From: Acinetobacter sedimenti | GTDB lineage: Bacteria > Pseudomonadota > Gammaproteobacteria > Pseudomonadales > Moraxellaceae | Length of the DNA: 64,000 nucleotides | Direction of reading: 5' to 3' | NCBI RefSeq assembly: GCF_022601685.1 | Contig: NZ_JAKUML010000005.1 | Span: forward strand, 99,125 to 163,124 | Part shown: one piece after another, positions 53,567 through 61,740 of the stretch | Position numbering within the stretch: the first letter of the stretch is position 1 | How the letters are laid out: the number at the start of each line of letters is the position of its first letter | Notes under the pieces: model-generated | Told to the model about the DNA's origin: nothing | Database searches by the model: none | The model's input: only the letters and a program-made list of their open reading frames with translations | Position numbers and translations under genes: made by a program

Positions 53567-55189
53567 ATGCCGAAGTGGCGTGTCACGATTGCACTGAAGT
53601 TATTTTTAGCGGTGTTATTGACTGTGTTGTTGATCACGACGGTCAGCTTGTTCGTGTCGCAATGGACCATGCAAAAAAACTTCTCACGCTACGTCACACA
53701 AGTCGAAATGCAAAAGCTTGATCATCTTAATAATAATTTGGCAGAAATCTATCAAGTCTACGGCAGTTGGACAAAGGCGATTGAAAATAGTTTGACCCGA
53801 TTAGACACTGACATTAGCGAAGAGCGCAAACATCGTTTTGCCACCTTGTGGTTGTTGAAACAATATGAAATCGCACAACGACAAAATGATCTAATCAAAA
53901 ATCCTGCATTGTTTCAAAATCGAATTGATCAACAATCGCCAACCATTGATCGTTTTATGCCGTCGCATTTTGATCCTTTTGCGAGGCCACCTGAACAACC
54001 GAAAAATCAAAAATCATTAACAGATAATGACCAAACGAACCCATCGCAACCGTCCGAGCAGCAACGCCGCTGGATTATCCCATTGCCTGATCGTTTGGGC
54101 TATGGCAATCGCTTGTCATTGTTCGATGCCGATAAATCCTTAGTCATGGGTGATGTCACACCTGAAGTGCCTTTGCAAGAAATTATCGTCGATCAAAAGG
54201 TGGTTGGTTATCTCGGCTTGCGTCCTGCGATTGATGTGGACGATGCGTTGAGTATTAATTTTTTTAGCAATCAACAACGCTATTTGCTATTAATTTATAG
54301 CTTGTCGATCTTGGCAAGTTTGGTGGTGGCACTGCTTCTCGCCAATACTTTCCGTAAACCGATTCATCGGCTATTACACGCTGCGCAGGAATTGAGTCGA
54401 GGTAATTATCAGCATCATGTTGAAGTGCAGAGTAACGATGAACTGGGCGATTTATCCAATGTGATCAATCAGCTTGCACGGATTTTGGATCAACATGAAC
54501 AGTCACGTCGGCAGTGGGTGGCAGATACCTCACATGAATTAAAAACGCCGTTAAGTGTCTTGCAGGCGCAGATCGAAGCGATGCAGGACGGTGTGCGTAA
54601 AGCCACACCTGAACACCTTGCACGGATGCAACAACAAGTCATGAGCCTGAAAAAACTCACACAGGATTTGGCAGATTTGGCTCAAGCGGATGCACAGCAG
54701 TTGACATGCTATTTGAGTCAGATTCAACCGTGGCAATTGGTACTGAATGAAGTAGTTAATTTTAGCTCGCAGTTTGAGCAGAAGAAGCTAAAAGTTATTG
54801 TGGATGAAGATGATGCAGAATCGATTTATCTCACTTCAGACCCCGACCGACTACGTCAAATCATTGTCAATCTTTTGAGTAATGCGGTGCGTTATACCGA
54901 AGCGGAAGGGCAGATTCATATTCACCGTGAGGTCACCAATCATGAGTGGATACTTCATATTGATGATAGTCCGCTCGGTGTTAGTGATGCGCAACTGGCA
55001 CAGCTTGGTCAGCGCTTCTATCGAGTCGATGATTCACGCACTCGAAGTACAGGCGGTACAGGGCTTGGCTTGGCATTGTCGAAACAAATTGCGCATATAT
55101 TGGGTGGTGATTTACAGTTTTCACATTCACCTTTGGGCGGATTACGTTGTACAGTGCGATTAAATCGACATTTACAAAAAAATGATTAG
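53567..55189 (+). CDS. baeS: Sensor histidine kinase BaeS
   Basis: A 540-residue membrane histidine kinase. TM1 (about residues 8-32), a 200-residue periplasmic domain with Gln/Pro-rich insert (about 120-170), TM2 (about 238-260), HAMP (about 260-312), dimerisation and phosphorylation site His323 in ADTSHELKTPL, and the HATPase with NLLSNAVRYT, STGGTGLGLALSKQI. AAGGAC before the ATG. BaeS responds to envelope stress and toxic compounds; in A. baumannii BaeSR regulates efflux systems including AdeABC. The partner BaeR follows. Confidence 0.9.
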   Translation: MPKWRVTIALKLFLAVLLTVLLITTVSLFVSQWTMQKNFSRYVTQVEMQKLDHLNNNLAEIYQVYGSWTKAIENSLTRLDTDISEERKHRFATLWLLKQYEIAQRQNDLIKNPALFQNRIDQQSPTIDRFMPSHFDPFARPPEQPKNQKSLTDNDQTNPSQPSEQQRRWIIPLPDRLGYGNRLSLFDADKSLVMGDVTPEVPLQEIIVDQKVVGYLGLRPAIDVDDALSINFFSNQQRYLLLIYSLSILASLVVALLLANTFRKPIHRLLHAAQELSRGNYQHHVEVQSNDELGDLSNVINQLARILDQHEQSRRQWVADTSHELKTPLSVLQAQIEAMQDGVRKATPEHLARMQQQVMSLKKLTQDLADLAQADAQQLTCYLSQIQPWQLVLNEVVNFSSQFEQKKLKVIVDEDDAESIYLTSDPDRLRQIIVNLLSNAVRYTEAEGQIHIHREVTNHEWILHIDDSPLGVSDAQLAQLGQRFYRVDDSRTRSTGGTGLGLALSKQIAHILGGDLQFSHSPLGGLRCTVRLNRHLQKND

Positions 55190-55238
55190 ATTCAAAATAT
55201 CAATCAGGATTTAAGCTAAACAAATATGAGGAGCGCAC

Positions 55239-55925
55239 ATGAAGCAGATCATGTTGGTAGAAGATGAAGTGGAATTGGCGGAGCTGGTCAAGGACTACTT
55301 AGAGGCAGCAGGTTTCGAAGTCAGCATGTTTCATGATGGACAAGCTGCTTATGATGCCTTTAACCATAAAAAACCGAGCCTGATGATTTTAGATTTGATG
55401 GTGCCAAGGATGGATGGTCTGACGATTTGTCGGAAGGTACGTGAACAATCCGATTTGCCAATCATCATGGTCACTGCACGTACAGAAGAGATTGATCGTG
55501 TGCTGGGCTTAAATATGGGCGCAGATGACTATGTGTGTAAACCATTTAGCCCAAAAGAATTAGTTGCTCGTGTGCAAGCGGTAATGCGCCGATTGGAACG
55601 TAAAGCTGAGCCTGAAACTGTGGATTTATTTCGTATTGATGCGGCGCAACAACGCATCTGGTATCAGCAAAAAGCTTTGAGTTTGACACCAACAGAGTTT
55701 CGATTATTAGAGTTATTTTTAGAACATGTCGGTCATGTCTATTCAAGAACACAACTGCTTGATCATATCAATCCTGATAGCTATGAAGTGGCAGATCGTG
55801 TGATTGATAGTCATATCAAAAATCTACGTCGTAAAATCAGTGATGCTGCACAAACAGGTAATCGCCATGAATGGATACAAGCGGTGTATGGAGTAGGTTA
55901 TCGTTTTGAATATCCTGATGAATAA
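55239..55925 (+). CDS. baeR: Response regulator BaeR
   Basis: An OmpR/PhoB-type regulator (228 residues). Receiver: acidic pocket VEDE, phospho-acceptor Asp52 in MILDLMVPRMDG, Lys in VCKPFSP; C-terminal winged HTH with LSLTPTEFRLLELFLEHVGHVYSR and VIDSHIKNLRRKI. From memory almost identical over the receiver to A. baumannii BaeR. GAGGAG nine bases before ATG. It follows baeS by 49 bases and is presumably co-transcribed. Confidence 0.94.
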   Translation: MKQIMLVEDEVELAELVKDYLEAAGFEVSMFHDGQAAYDAFNHKKPSLMILDLMVPRMDGLTICRKVREQSDLPIIMVTARTEEIDRVLGLNMGADDYVCKPFSPKELVARVQAVMRRLERKAEPETVDLFRIDAAQQRIWYQQKALSLTPTEFRLLELFLEHVGHVYSRTQLLDHINPDSYEVADRVIDSHIKNLRRKISDAAQTGNRHEWIQAVYGVGYRFEYPDE

Positions 55926-55926
55926 C

Positions 55927-56033
55927 TATCGTCAAAGCACTTTAATCCTGCTACAGCGTTAACCTCGTTCGAAGTACTATTTGTACACCTTCGCTCGGTT
56001 GCCTTGTATCAGGACTAAATTGCCTCGACGATA
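55927..56033. repeat. 107-base imperfect inverted repeat
   Basis: Terminal arms 55927-55950 (TATCGTCAAAGCAC...TCCTG) and 56010-56033 (CAGGAC...CGACGATA) are complementary at 20 of 24 positions; internal parts GTTAACCTCGTTCG and CGCTCGGTTGCC continue the pairing less well. The whole could fold as one long hairpin. It lies at the end of baeR and before a small membrane protein. It resembles a dispersed intergenic repeat. Confidence 0.5.
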
Positions 56034-56061
56034 ATAGGGCGATATAAAAAGTGATTGAATC

Positions 56062-56346
56062 GTGGAAAACTCATCAAATTATTATCTTAGACGAATGATC
56101 GCCATGTTGCTGTTTATCGGCGCATGGTATTGTTTGATCTTATTTTTTCTGCAAGGCATGCAGGATTATTATCTACTGCTGTTGATGATTGGGCTGTTTA
56201 TTGGATCATACTTTATTGCGCCATATTCCAAAGGTCGGGAGAGTTCATCAGGTGCATGGGATGTTTATGCGATTGAGTTTTTCTTTGAAATGGTTTCGTT
56301 GCCAATTCGCTTAATTATTTTTCTCGTTCGGCATGTGGTGGATTGA
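56062..56346 (+). CDS. Small inner-membrane protein of unknown function
   Basis: A 94-residue protein with GTG start and three hydrophobic segments (about residues 12-30, 36-53, 70-90). An amphipathic tail (LPIRLIIFLVRHVVD) follows. No family is recognised. Same strand as baeSR, 136 bases downstream, after the inverted repeat, so co-transcription is uncertain. No good ribosome site. Confidence 0.55.
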   Translation: MENSSNYYLRRMIAMLLFIGAWYCLILFFLQGMQDYYLLLLMIGLFIGSYFIAPYSKGRESSSGAWDVYAIEFFFEMVSLPIRLIIFLVRHVVD

Positions 56347-56385
56347 TTTTAAATTTGCACTTTATTTGAGAATCTAAGGTATAAA

Positions 56386-56410
56386 AAAACCAAGCACATG
56401 GCTTGGTTTT
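56386..56410 (-). terminator. Terminator after hisH
   Basis: AAAACCAAGC and GCTTGGTTTT around ACATG; perfect ten-base stem between convergent genes. Confidence 0.85.
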
Positions 56411-56443
56411 ATTGTTTTAGGTATAGATTGTCTTTGGTATAGA

Positions 56444-57061
56444 TTAAATCTTCCATTCCACAAAGTTTTTCAGCAGTTGCAAACCTGCGGTATGACTTTT
56501 TTCAGGGTGGAATTGTGTCGCAAACAAATTATCTTGATGAATCGCTGTGCAGAAGTTCAATCCATAGTCACAGGTCGCAGCGACTAAAGCTTGATCTTGT
56601 GGCTCAACATAATAGCTGTGCACAAAATAGAAGCGACTACCATCGGCGATGTTATTCCACATCGGATGGCTTGGATCGAGTTGATGCACTTGATTCCAAC
56701 CCATGTGTGGTACTTTTAGATGTTCAATCTCTGGGAAGTGTTTGACTTGCCCTTGAAAGATACCCAAAGCATCTGCGCCACCGTTTTCTTCTGAGCGTTG
56801 CATTAAGGCTTGCATGCCGACACAGATCGCAAGAACAGGTTTATTAAAAACTGATTGTTTTACTACCTCGTCAATGCCTGCTTCATGCATCCCTTGCATA
56901 CAGTCACGCATTGCGCCGACACCAGGGAAGACGATTTTATCCGCTTTTGCGACCAGCTTTGGATCATTGGTGACATCAACGGTTGCGCCAACGTGTTCCA
57001 ATGCTTTTGCTGCCGAGTGTAAGTTCCCCATGCCATAATCAAGTAAAGCAATACGGGTCAT
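56444..57061 (-). CDS. hisH: Imidazole glycerol phosphate synthase glutamine amidotransferase subunit
   Basis: HisH (205 residues) hydrolyses glutamine and passes ammonia to HisF for IGP and AICAR formation. Opening [23 protein letters not shown], oxyanion strand VFPGVGAM, nucleophile Cys in [11 protein letters not shown], and His-Glu in [12 protein letters not shown] are intact. The ATG overlaps the hisB stop by one base (TAATG). It is the second gene of hisBH in this window; hisA/hisF are not adjacent here. Confidence 0.95.
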   Translation of the reverse strand: MTRIALLDYGMGNLHSAAKALEHVGATVDVTNDPKLVAKADKIVFPGVGAMRDCMQGMHEAGIDEVVKQSVFNKPVLAICVGMQALMQRSEENGGADALGIFQGQVKHFPEIEHLKVPHMGWNQVHQLDPSHPMWNNIADGSRFYFVHSYYVEPQDQALVAATCDYGLNFCTAIHQDNLFATQFHPEKSHTAGLQLLKNFVEWKI

Positions 57062-57654
57062 TACAAGCTACCTTTGGTCGAAGCAATCGTACCTGCTGCA
57101 CGTGGATCATGCTCGCACGCCATGCGTAACGCACGTGCAAACGCTTTGAATGTGCTTTCGATTTGGTGGTGGCTATTTTTGCCTTTTAAATTGTCAATGT
57201 GTAGCGTCATCAAGGCGTGATTAACAAAGCCTTGAAAGAATTCTGAGAATAAATCGACATCAAAAGTACCGATGCGTGCACGAGTAAATGGAATATCCAT
57301 AAACAAACCCGGACGCCCTGATATGTCTACCACGACACGAGATAGAGATTCATCCAGCGGTGCATAAAAATGCCCATAACGACGAATGCCTTTTTTATCA
57401 CCCAAAGCTTGTGCAAAGGCTTGTCCGAGCGTAATACCACAGTCTTCAACCGTGTGGTGATCATCAATCTCAAGGTCGCCATCGCAGTGAATATCAATGT
57501 CGAATAAGCCGTGTCGTTTGATCTGATCAATCATATGATCAAGGAATGGTACGCCAGTGTTGAGTGTACCTTGACCAGTACCGTCTAAGTTTAAACGGAC
57601 TTTGATTTTGGTCTCATTGGTATTTCGAACCACTTCACTGATACGTTGCGTCAT
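57061..57654 (-). CDS. hisB: Imidazoleglycerol-phosphate dehydratase
   Basis: The stand-alone dehydratase form (197 residues) that converts IGP to imidazole acetol phosphate. Metal-binding repeats [10 protein letters not shown] and the later [16 protein letters not shown], plus FLDHMIDQ, are present. No phosphatase domain is fused, unlike E. coli HisB. AAGGAA seven bases before ATG ([11 protein letters not shown]) is preferred to an ATG 13 codons upstream. Start of the hisB-hisH pair. Confidence 0.95.
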   Translation of the reverse strand: MTQRISEVVRNTNETKIKVRLNLDGTGQGTLNTGVPFLDHMIDQIKRHGLFDIDIHCDGDLEIDDHHTVEDCGITLGQAFAQALGDKKGIRRYGHFYAPLDESLSRVVVDISGRPGLFMDIPFTRARIGTFDVDLFSEFFQGFVNHALMTLHIDNLKGKNSHHQIESTFKAFARALRMACEHDPRAAGTIASTKGSL

Positions 57655-57942
57655 GGACACATTCCTTAAAACATTGAACAATAAAATCATCAATGATAAT
57701 TTGATGAGATATAAATAATAGCTGGTTATGTGAAATGATAGTCAATCAAGTATGTTTTTTGAGCAATACATCGTCACACATTTGCACGCCTAGTTTACCG
57801 CATCTTATCAAAGATTTACAGAATCAATCCGCATAAGCATTTATTGTGTAGTTTGGGCTATACTGAGAATATATGTTTTTATATTTATTCGTCCAAGTCA
57901 TTTCGCAATACTCAATTTATTGATACTCAAAGGAGCATCGCA

Positions 57943-58329
57943 ATGCCAATCCAAGTCGAAGCTGTCAAATCGTTATCTGATGCAATGGTTCGCAATCAAG
58001 TGGAACGCCTGTATGAAACCAGTCCAGAGTTTAGTGATGGTCAAGATGCGGTCAATCAGTTGGACAAAGTGCTTGATGAAGATACTGTGCTTTATACGGC
58101 GATTTTTAATGACAAGATCATTGGTGCGATTTGGAGTGTAGGTACTGGCAACCATCGCCTACTTCAAAACATCGTGGTGCATCCTGCCAATCGTGGTCGT
58201 GGCGTCGCAGATCGTTTGGTCAGTGAAGTGTGTCGTATCGAAGAAGAACAAGGGGTGCAGACCTTTAGCCCTGGATGTGGTGCGATTCATCGTTGCTTAG
58301 CGCATTTAGGTAAAATTACCCCTGCTTAA
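57943..58329 (+). CDS. PanZ/GNAT-like acetyl-CoA-binding protein
   Basis: A 128-residue GNAT-fold protein resembling PanZ (PanM), which senses acetyl-CoA and promotes autocleavage of aspartate decarboxylase PanD. DTVLYTAIFNDKIIGAIWSVG (beta strands), then LQNIVVHPANRGRGVADRLVSEV with the RxxGxG-type CoA-binding loop. E. coli PanZ is a similar length (127). AAAGGAG fixes the ATG. It could also be an ordinary N-acetyltransferase; panD is not in this window. Confidence 0.6.
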   Translation: MPIQVEAVKSLSDAMVRNQVERLYETSPEFSDGQDAVNQLDKVLDEDTVLYTAIFNDKIIGAIWSVGTGNHRLLQNIVVHPANRGRGVADRLVSEVCRIEEEQGVQTFSPGCGAIHRCLAHLGKITPA

Positions 58330-58438
58330 AAAGATAAAGTTGTATTGCTGTAAAAGTGTGCAAATGGTCGTCAAATCAGTGTGAAGCCAAGTTTAATGCT
58401 TGACCTTTGTTGGATAAATCGGTTTAATACACGCCATC

Positions 58439-58514
58439 GGCGCGATAGCTCAGTCGGTAGAGCAACGGATTGAAAATCCGTGTGTCCCCAGTTCGATCCT
58501 GGGTCACGCCACCA
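58439..58514 (+). tRNA. tRNA-Phe (GAA), first copy
   Basis: A 76-base cloverleaf with anticodon GAA in the loop TTGAAAA, T-arm CCCAG-TTCGATC-CTGGG and an encoded CCA end. The acceptor stem pairs GGCGCGA with TCACGCC and contains one C-A mismatch (position 5:68). TTGACC at 58402 provides a plausible -35 box. Confidence 0.97.
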
Positions 58515-58556
58515 TATATTCACATACATGTATTTATTTTTAGTATTGTGATTTCA

Positions 58557-58586
58557 AGCCCTGATCCCATCAGGGCTCTTTTTTTG
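58557..58586 (+). terminator. Terminator after first tRNA-Phe
   Basis: AGCCCTGAT and ATCAGGGCT around CCC followed by CTTTTTTT. Confidence 0.92.
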
Positions 58587-58686
58587 TCTATTTCATGGCT
58601 AAAGATAGCGAAAACTGCTTAATTGATTGAATTGCAAACGTTCAAGCTTGACCTTTGTTGGATAAATCGGTTTAATACACGCCATT

Positions 58687-58762
58687 GGCGCGATAGCTCA
58701 GTCGGTAGAGCAACGGATTGAAAATCCGTGTGTCCCCAGTTCGATCCTGGGTCACGCCACCA
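58687..58762 (+). tRNA. tRNA-Phe (GAA), second copy
   Basis: Identical in all 76 bases to the first copy, including the C-A acceptor mismatch. It has the same duplicated promoter region. Confidence 0.97.
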
Positions 58763-58767
58763 TATTC

Positions 58768-58799
58768 AAAAAGCCCTAAACACATGTTTAGGGCTTTTT
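58768..58799. terminator. Terminator after second tRNA-Phe
   Basis: AAAAAGCCCTAAAC and GTTTAGGGCTTTTT around ACAT; perfect 14-base stem, different from the first copy's terminator. It could also end rluB transcription from the other side. Confidence 0.9.
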
Positions 58800-58880
58800 A
58801 TATTTGAGCGCTGAGAATGAATTAAGCCCTTTGATGTTCAACATCAAAGGGATTTGTCGTATGGCAATTAGAAGATTTTA

Positions 58881-59828
58881 TTAATCTGCTTTAAAGCGTT
58901 TGAAACCTTTGTTCGCATAATCAAAATTACGTTTTTTATTGAACGCAGGTTTTTCTTGTGGCTGAGCCTGAGCTTCTTCTGTGTCACGGCGTTGTTGGCG
59001 CAAGTAACCACCACGACGTGCAGGAAGCGGATTTACTTTCATCTTTTCAGTACGACGTTTAGCCATACCGTAAAGACCAGTACCTTGACGTGGCTTTAGC
59101 TCAACAAGTTTTGTCAAATTATCAATATCGTGCTTATCGAGTTCGATCCAACGACCAGTACGAAGCTCACGAGGTAGAATCACTGAACCATAGCGAGTAC
59201 GTAATAGACGGCTGACTTTCAGCTCTTGAGATTCGAACAGGCGACGGACTTCACGGTTACGACCTTCTTTCACCACGACTTGATACCAGCGGTTAATACC
59301 TTCACCGCCGAGATCAGTAAATGATTCGAATTTGGCAGGACCATCGTCAAGCTCTACACCTGCAAGCAGTGTGTTGCGAATCTGTGGCGTCACTTCACCC
59401 ATGACACGTACCGCATATTCACGCTCGATTTCATTCGAAGGGTGCATCAAGCGATTGGCAAGTTCACCATCATTGGTAAATAGCAATAAACCTGTACTGT
59501 TAATATCCAAGCGACCAACCATCACCCAGCGGTCATTGGCAATCGTCGGTAGATTATCAAATACGGTTGGACGGTTTTCAGGATCATTCTTCGAGCAGAT
59601 TTCACCTTCTGGCTTGTAGTACACCAAGACACGACGGCGAATATCATCTTCAAGTTGATAATCCACTTTACGACCGTCGATACGCAGCTCATCGCCGTGT
59701 TCGATACGTTGACCGACTTCGGCAATTTTACCATTGACACTGACACGACCAGCGGCAATGACTTCTTCCATATAACGACGAGAACCCAGTCCAACACGGG
59801 CGAGGACTTTTTGTAGCTTTTCACTCAT
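58881..59828 (-). CDS. rluB: 23S rRNA pseudouridine(2605) synthase
   Basis: RluB (315 residues) makes pseudouridine 2605 in helix 93 of 23S rRNA. N-terminal S4 RNA-binding domain (KLQKVLARVGLGSRRYMEEVIAAGRVSVNG), catalytic Asp in VGRLDINSTGLLLFTND, and a basic C-terminal tail (RGGYLRQQRRD, NKKRNFDYANKGFKRFKAD). It is the last gene of scpA-scpB-rluB, a common arrangement. Confidence 0.95.
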   Translation of the reverse strand: MSEKLQKVLARVGLGSRRYMEEVIAAGRVSVNGKIAEVGQRIEHGDELRIDGRKVDYQLEDDIRRRVLVYYKPEGEICSKNDPENRPTVFDNLPTIANDRWVMVGRLDINSTGLLLFTNDGELANRLMHPSNEIEREYAVRVMGEVTPQIRNTLLAGVELDDGPAKFESFTDLGGEGINRWYQVVVKEGRNREVRRLFESQELKVSRLLRTRYGSVILPRELRTGRWIELDKHDIDNLTKLVELKPRQGTGLYGMAKRRTEKMKVNPLPARRGGYLRQQRRDTEEAQAQPQEKPAFNKKRNFDYANKGFKRFKAD

Positions 59829-59870
59829 AACAGCACAACCTTAAAAATAAAAATCATCAACATCACTCCA

Positions 59871-60461
59871 TTAGCACGGACTTGAATGCTCAAGCTGTGC
59901 TAAGCCCTCCTTGTGATCTTGAATAACTGGGAGATCATTTAACGATGCTAAACCAAAAGCATTTAAAAAATGTAGTGTTGTCACCAAGAGCGCAGGGCGA
60001 CCGGGAGCATCCCGAAAGCCTGACTCTTTGATCCAATTCCACTCAAACAAAGTACGCAAAACTTGACTATTGTTACTGACACCACGAATCTGCTCGATAT
60101 CGGCACGTGTCACAGGCTGATGATACGCAACCACAGCGATTATCTCTAACAAACTTGGTGATAACTTGACAGGACGCTCAGGCCAAGCCTGTTGAATAAT
60201 GTGGCGATATTTGGCACGAACTTGTAGACGAAAGCCTTGAGCTGTTTCGATCAGCTCGACTGATCGACCATGCTGTAGTAACGCCAACTGTTGAAGCAAT
60301 TGACGGATTTGACTACTGGAAAAATGATCACCTAAAGCCTGTTTGATTCGTGCAATACTGACAGGTGTGTCACTCGCAAAAATAAGCGCCTCAATCTGCA
60401 TCAAGGCTTCATGGTGCATATCATCGAGATTGGTCGGCTGATCAGGAAAAGTGTTTTGCAT
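59871..60461 (-). CDS. scpB: Segregation and condensation protein B
   Basis: ScpB (196 residues) dimerises through winged-helix domains and joins ScpA in the SMC condensin. EALIFASDTPVSIARIKQAL and LSPSLLEIIAVVAYHQPVTRADIEQIRGVSNNSQVLRTLFEWNWI are typical. The ATG (AAGGAG six bases upstream) is preferred to an ATG ten codons earlier. It overlaps scpA by 20 bases. Confidence 0.92.
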   Translation of the reverse strand: MQNTFPDQPTNLDDMHHEALMQIEALIFASDTPVSIARIKQALGDHFSSSQIRQLLQQLALLQHGRSVELIETAQGFRLQVRAKYRHIIQQAWPERPVKLSPSLLEIIAVVAYHQPVTRADIEQIRGVSNNSQVLRTLFEWNWIKESGFRDAPGRPALLVTTLHFLNAFGLASLNDLPVIQDHKEGLAQLEHSSPC

Positions 60462-61317
60462 TCGCTTCTCCTTGACCATCGGTATTTTCAAGTGTTTTGT
60501 CTTGAAAGAACCTATCTTGAATAGACTTGCTCTGAATAGAGAGCGTCCGTTCTACACCATCATGCACAATTGTCACTTGCTGTTGTTTTACCAACTCTAA
60601 AACTGCGACAAAGGTGACCACAACACCCATACGCCCTTGACTCGGATTTAGCAAACGTCCAAATTCGATACATGCGCCAGTTGCTAGTTGTGATTGTATA
60701 AATTGCATCCGGTCTTCAAGCTGAACCGCTTCATGCTCAACTTGATGGACGTGTGGATCAGGACGTTGAAAAATACACATTAAGGCATCATGCAAATCGG
60801 TCACGTCAAAACGATCAATGACTTGACCTCGTTCGCCAAGATCAGCTTGCGCAACAAAAACGTCACGTTCCAAAATGCTGTGCATCGCCAAGCGTTCAGC
60901 CGCTTGTTTAATTTTTAAATAATGTTCAAGACGTTCGATCAGTTGTTTTTTCGGATCATCTTCAAATTCGATTGCCGTTTCAGGGACTGGTAATAATAGT
61001 CGTGATTTCAAATCGGCAAGTAATGCAGCCATCACCATATAGTCTGCTGTGAGCTCGATATTCAGCGATTTCATTTGCTCCATATAATGCAAATACTGTT
61101 TGGCAATCGGTGCAATATCGAGATGTTTCAAGTCAAAACCATTTTTTTGCACAAGGTACAACAAGAAATCTAAAGGACCTTCAAACTGAGATAATAAAAT
61201 GGCAAAGGCTTCTGGCGGAATGTAGAGATCCTCAGGAATTTCCTGATAATATTCATCTAAGACACGTATTGAAGATATTTTTTCTTCAGGGATCGTGATG
61301 ACAGACTCTACAGTCAC
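60442..61317 (-). CDS. scpA: Segregation and condensation protein A
   Basis: ScpA (291 residues), the kleisin of the SMC-ScpAB complex. FEGPLDFLLYLVQKNGFDLKHLDIAPIAKQYLHYME is the N-terminal kleisin signature that docks on the SMC neck; the C-terminal winged helix ends in VTFVAVLELVKQQQVTI. Translation begins at GTG with AGGT eight bases before. It heads scpA-scpB-rluB; the leader (61318-61740) is shared with mqo and has no gene. Confidence 0.92.
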   Translation of the reverse strand: MTVESVITIPEEKISSIRVLDEYYQEIPEDLYIPPEAFAILLSQFEGPLDFLLYLVQKNGFDLKHLDIAPIAKQYLHYMEQMKSLNIELTADYMVMAALLADLKSRLLLPVPETAIEFEDDPKKQLIERLEHYLKIKQAAERLAMHSILERDVFVAQADLGERGQVIDRFDVTDLHDALMCIFQRPDPHVHQVEHEAVQLEDRMQFIQSQLATGACIEFGRLLNPSQGRMGVVVTFVAVLELVKQQQVTIVHDGVERTLSIQSKSIQDRFFQDKTLENTDGQGEANAKHFS

Positions 61318-61740
61318 GGTTGTTGTACCTATTCTTTGTACAAATCAGTGTTTGTACACATCTTTGTATCAGTCATGGGAAAACTGATGTTATATCCACG
61401 CGAATTTTCAAAAGCATGATTGCCGAATTGACCTAAAATAACGTCACTTCGAAAATTTTGGTCAATTGTAGTCGATTTGCAGGAAATAATGAACTGAAAA
61501 AATGTGAACTGATGAGTAATCTTTGCAGAAAATACACATGAGTTTAAAAAGAATTCATTTAGAAATCGCAATTTCTCTGTAATTCACATATTAGCCAAAA
61601 GTCTAATATGTCTAGCTGAATACATCTCAAGCAACTTATAATTAATAAGATATTGTGTGACATTTTTTATAAAAAGTTGATGGACTCCTCAAGCTTTTAT
61701 AAAGCATGTTATGAAACATGGAATTTTTGAGGATAAATTG
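61318..61740. promoter_or_regulatory. Divergent promoter region scpA/mqo
   Basis: About 420 AT-rich bases between two divergent core genes. The 80-codon open frame on the minus strand (61329-61571) looks non-coding. No operator palindrome is obvious by eye. Confidence 0.4.

Larger units (their letters stand above)
58399..58762 (+). repeat. Tandem duplication of tRNA-Phe with promoter
   Basis: A 116-base unit is present twice (58399-58514 and 58647-58762): the same GCTTGACCTTTGTTGGATAA promoter region, GGTTTAATAC -10-like bases and the complete tRNA. The units differ by one base before the tRNA (CATCGG vs CATTGG). Each copy ends with its own, different terminator. Confidence 0.9.

Noticed and set aside
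61329..61571. An 80-codon minus-strand frame before scpA
   Set aside because: AT-rich, no ribosome site, low-complexity translation; treated as the mqo/scpA promoter region.
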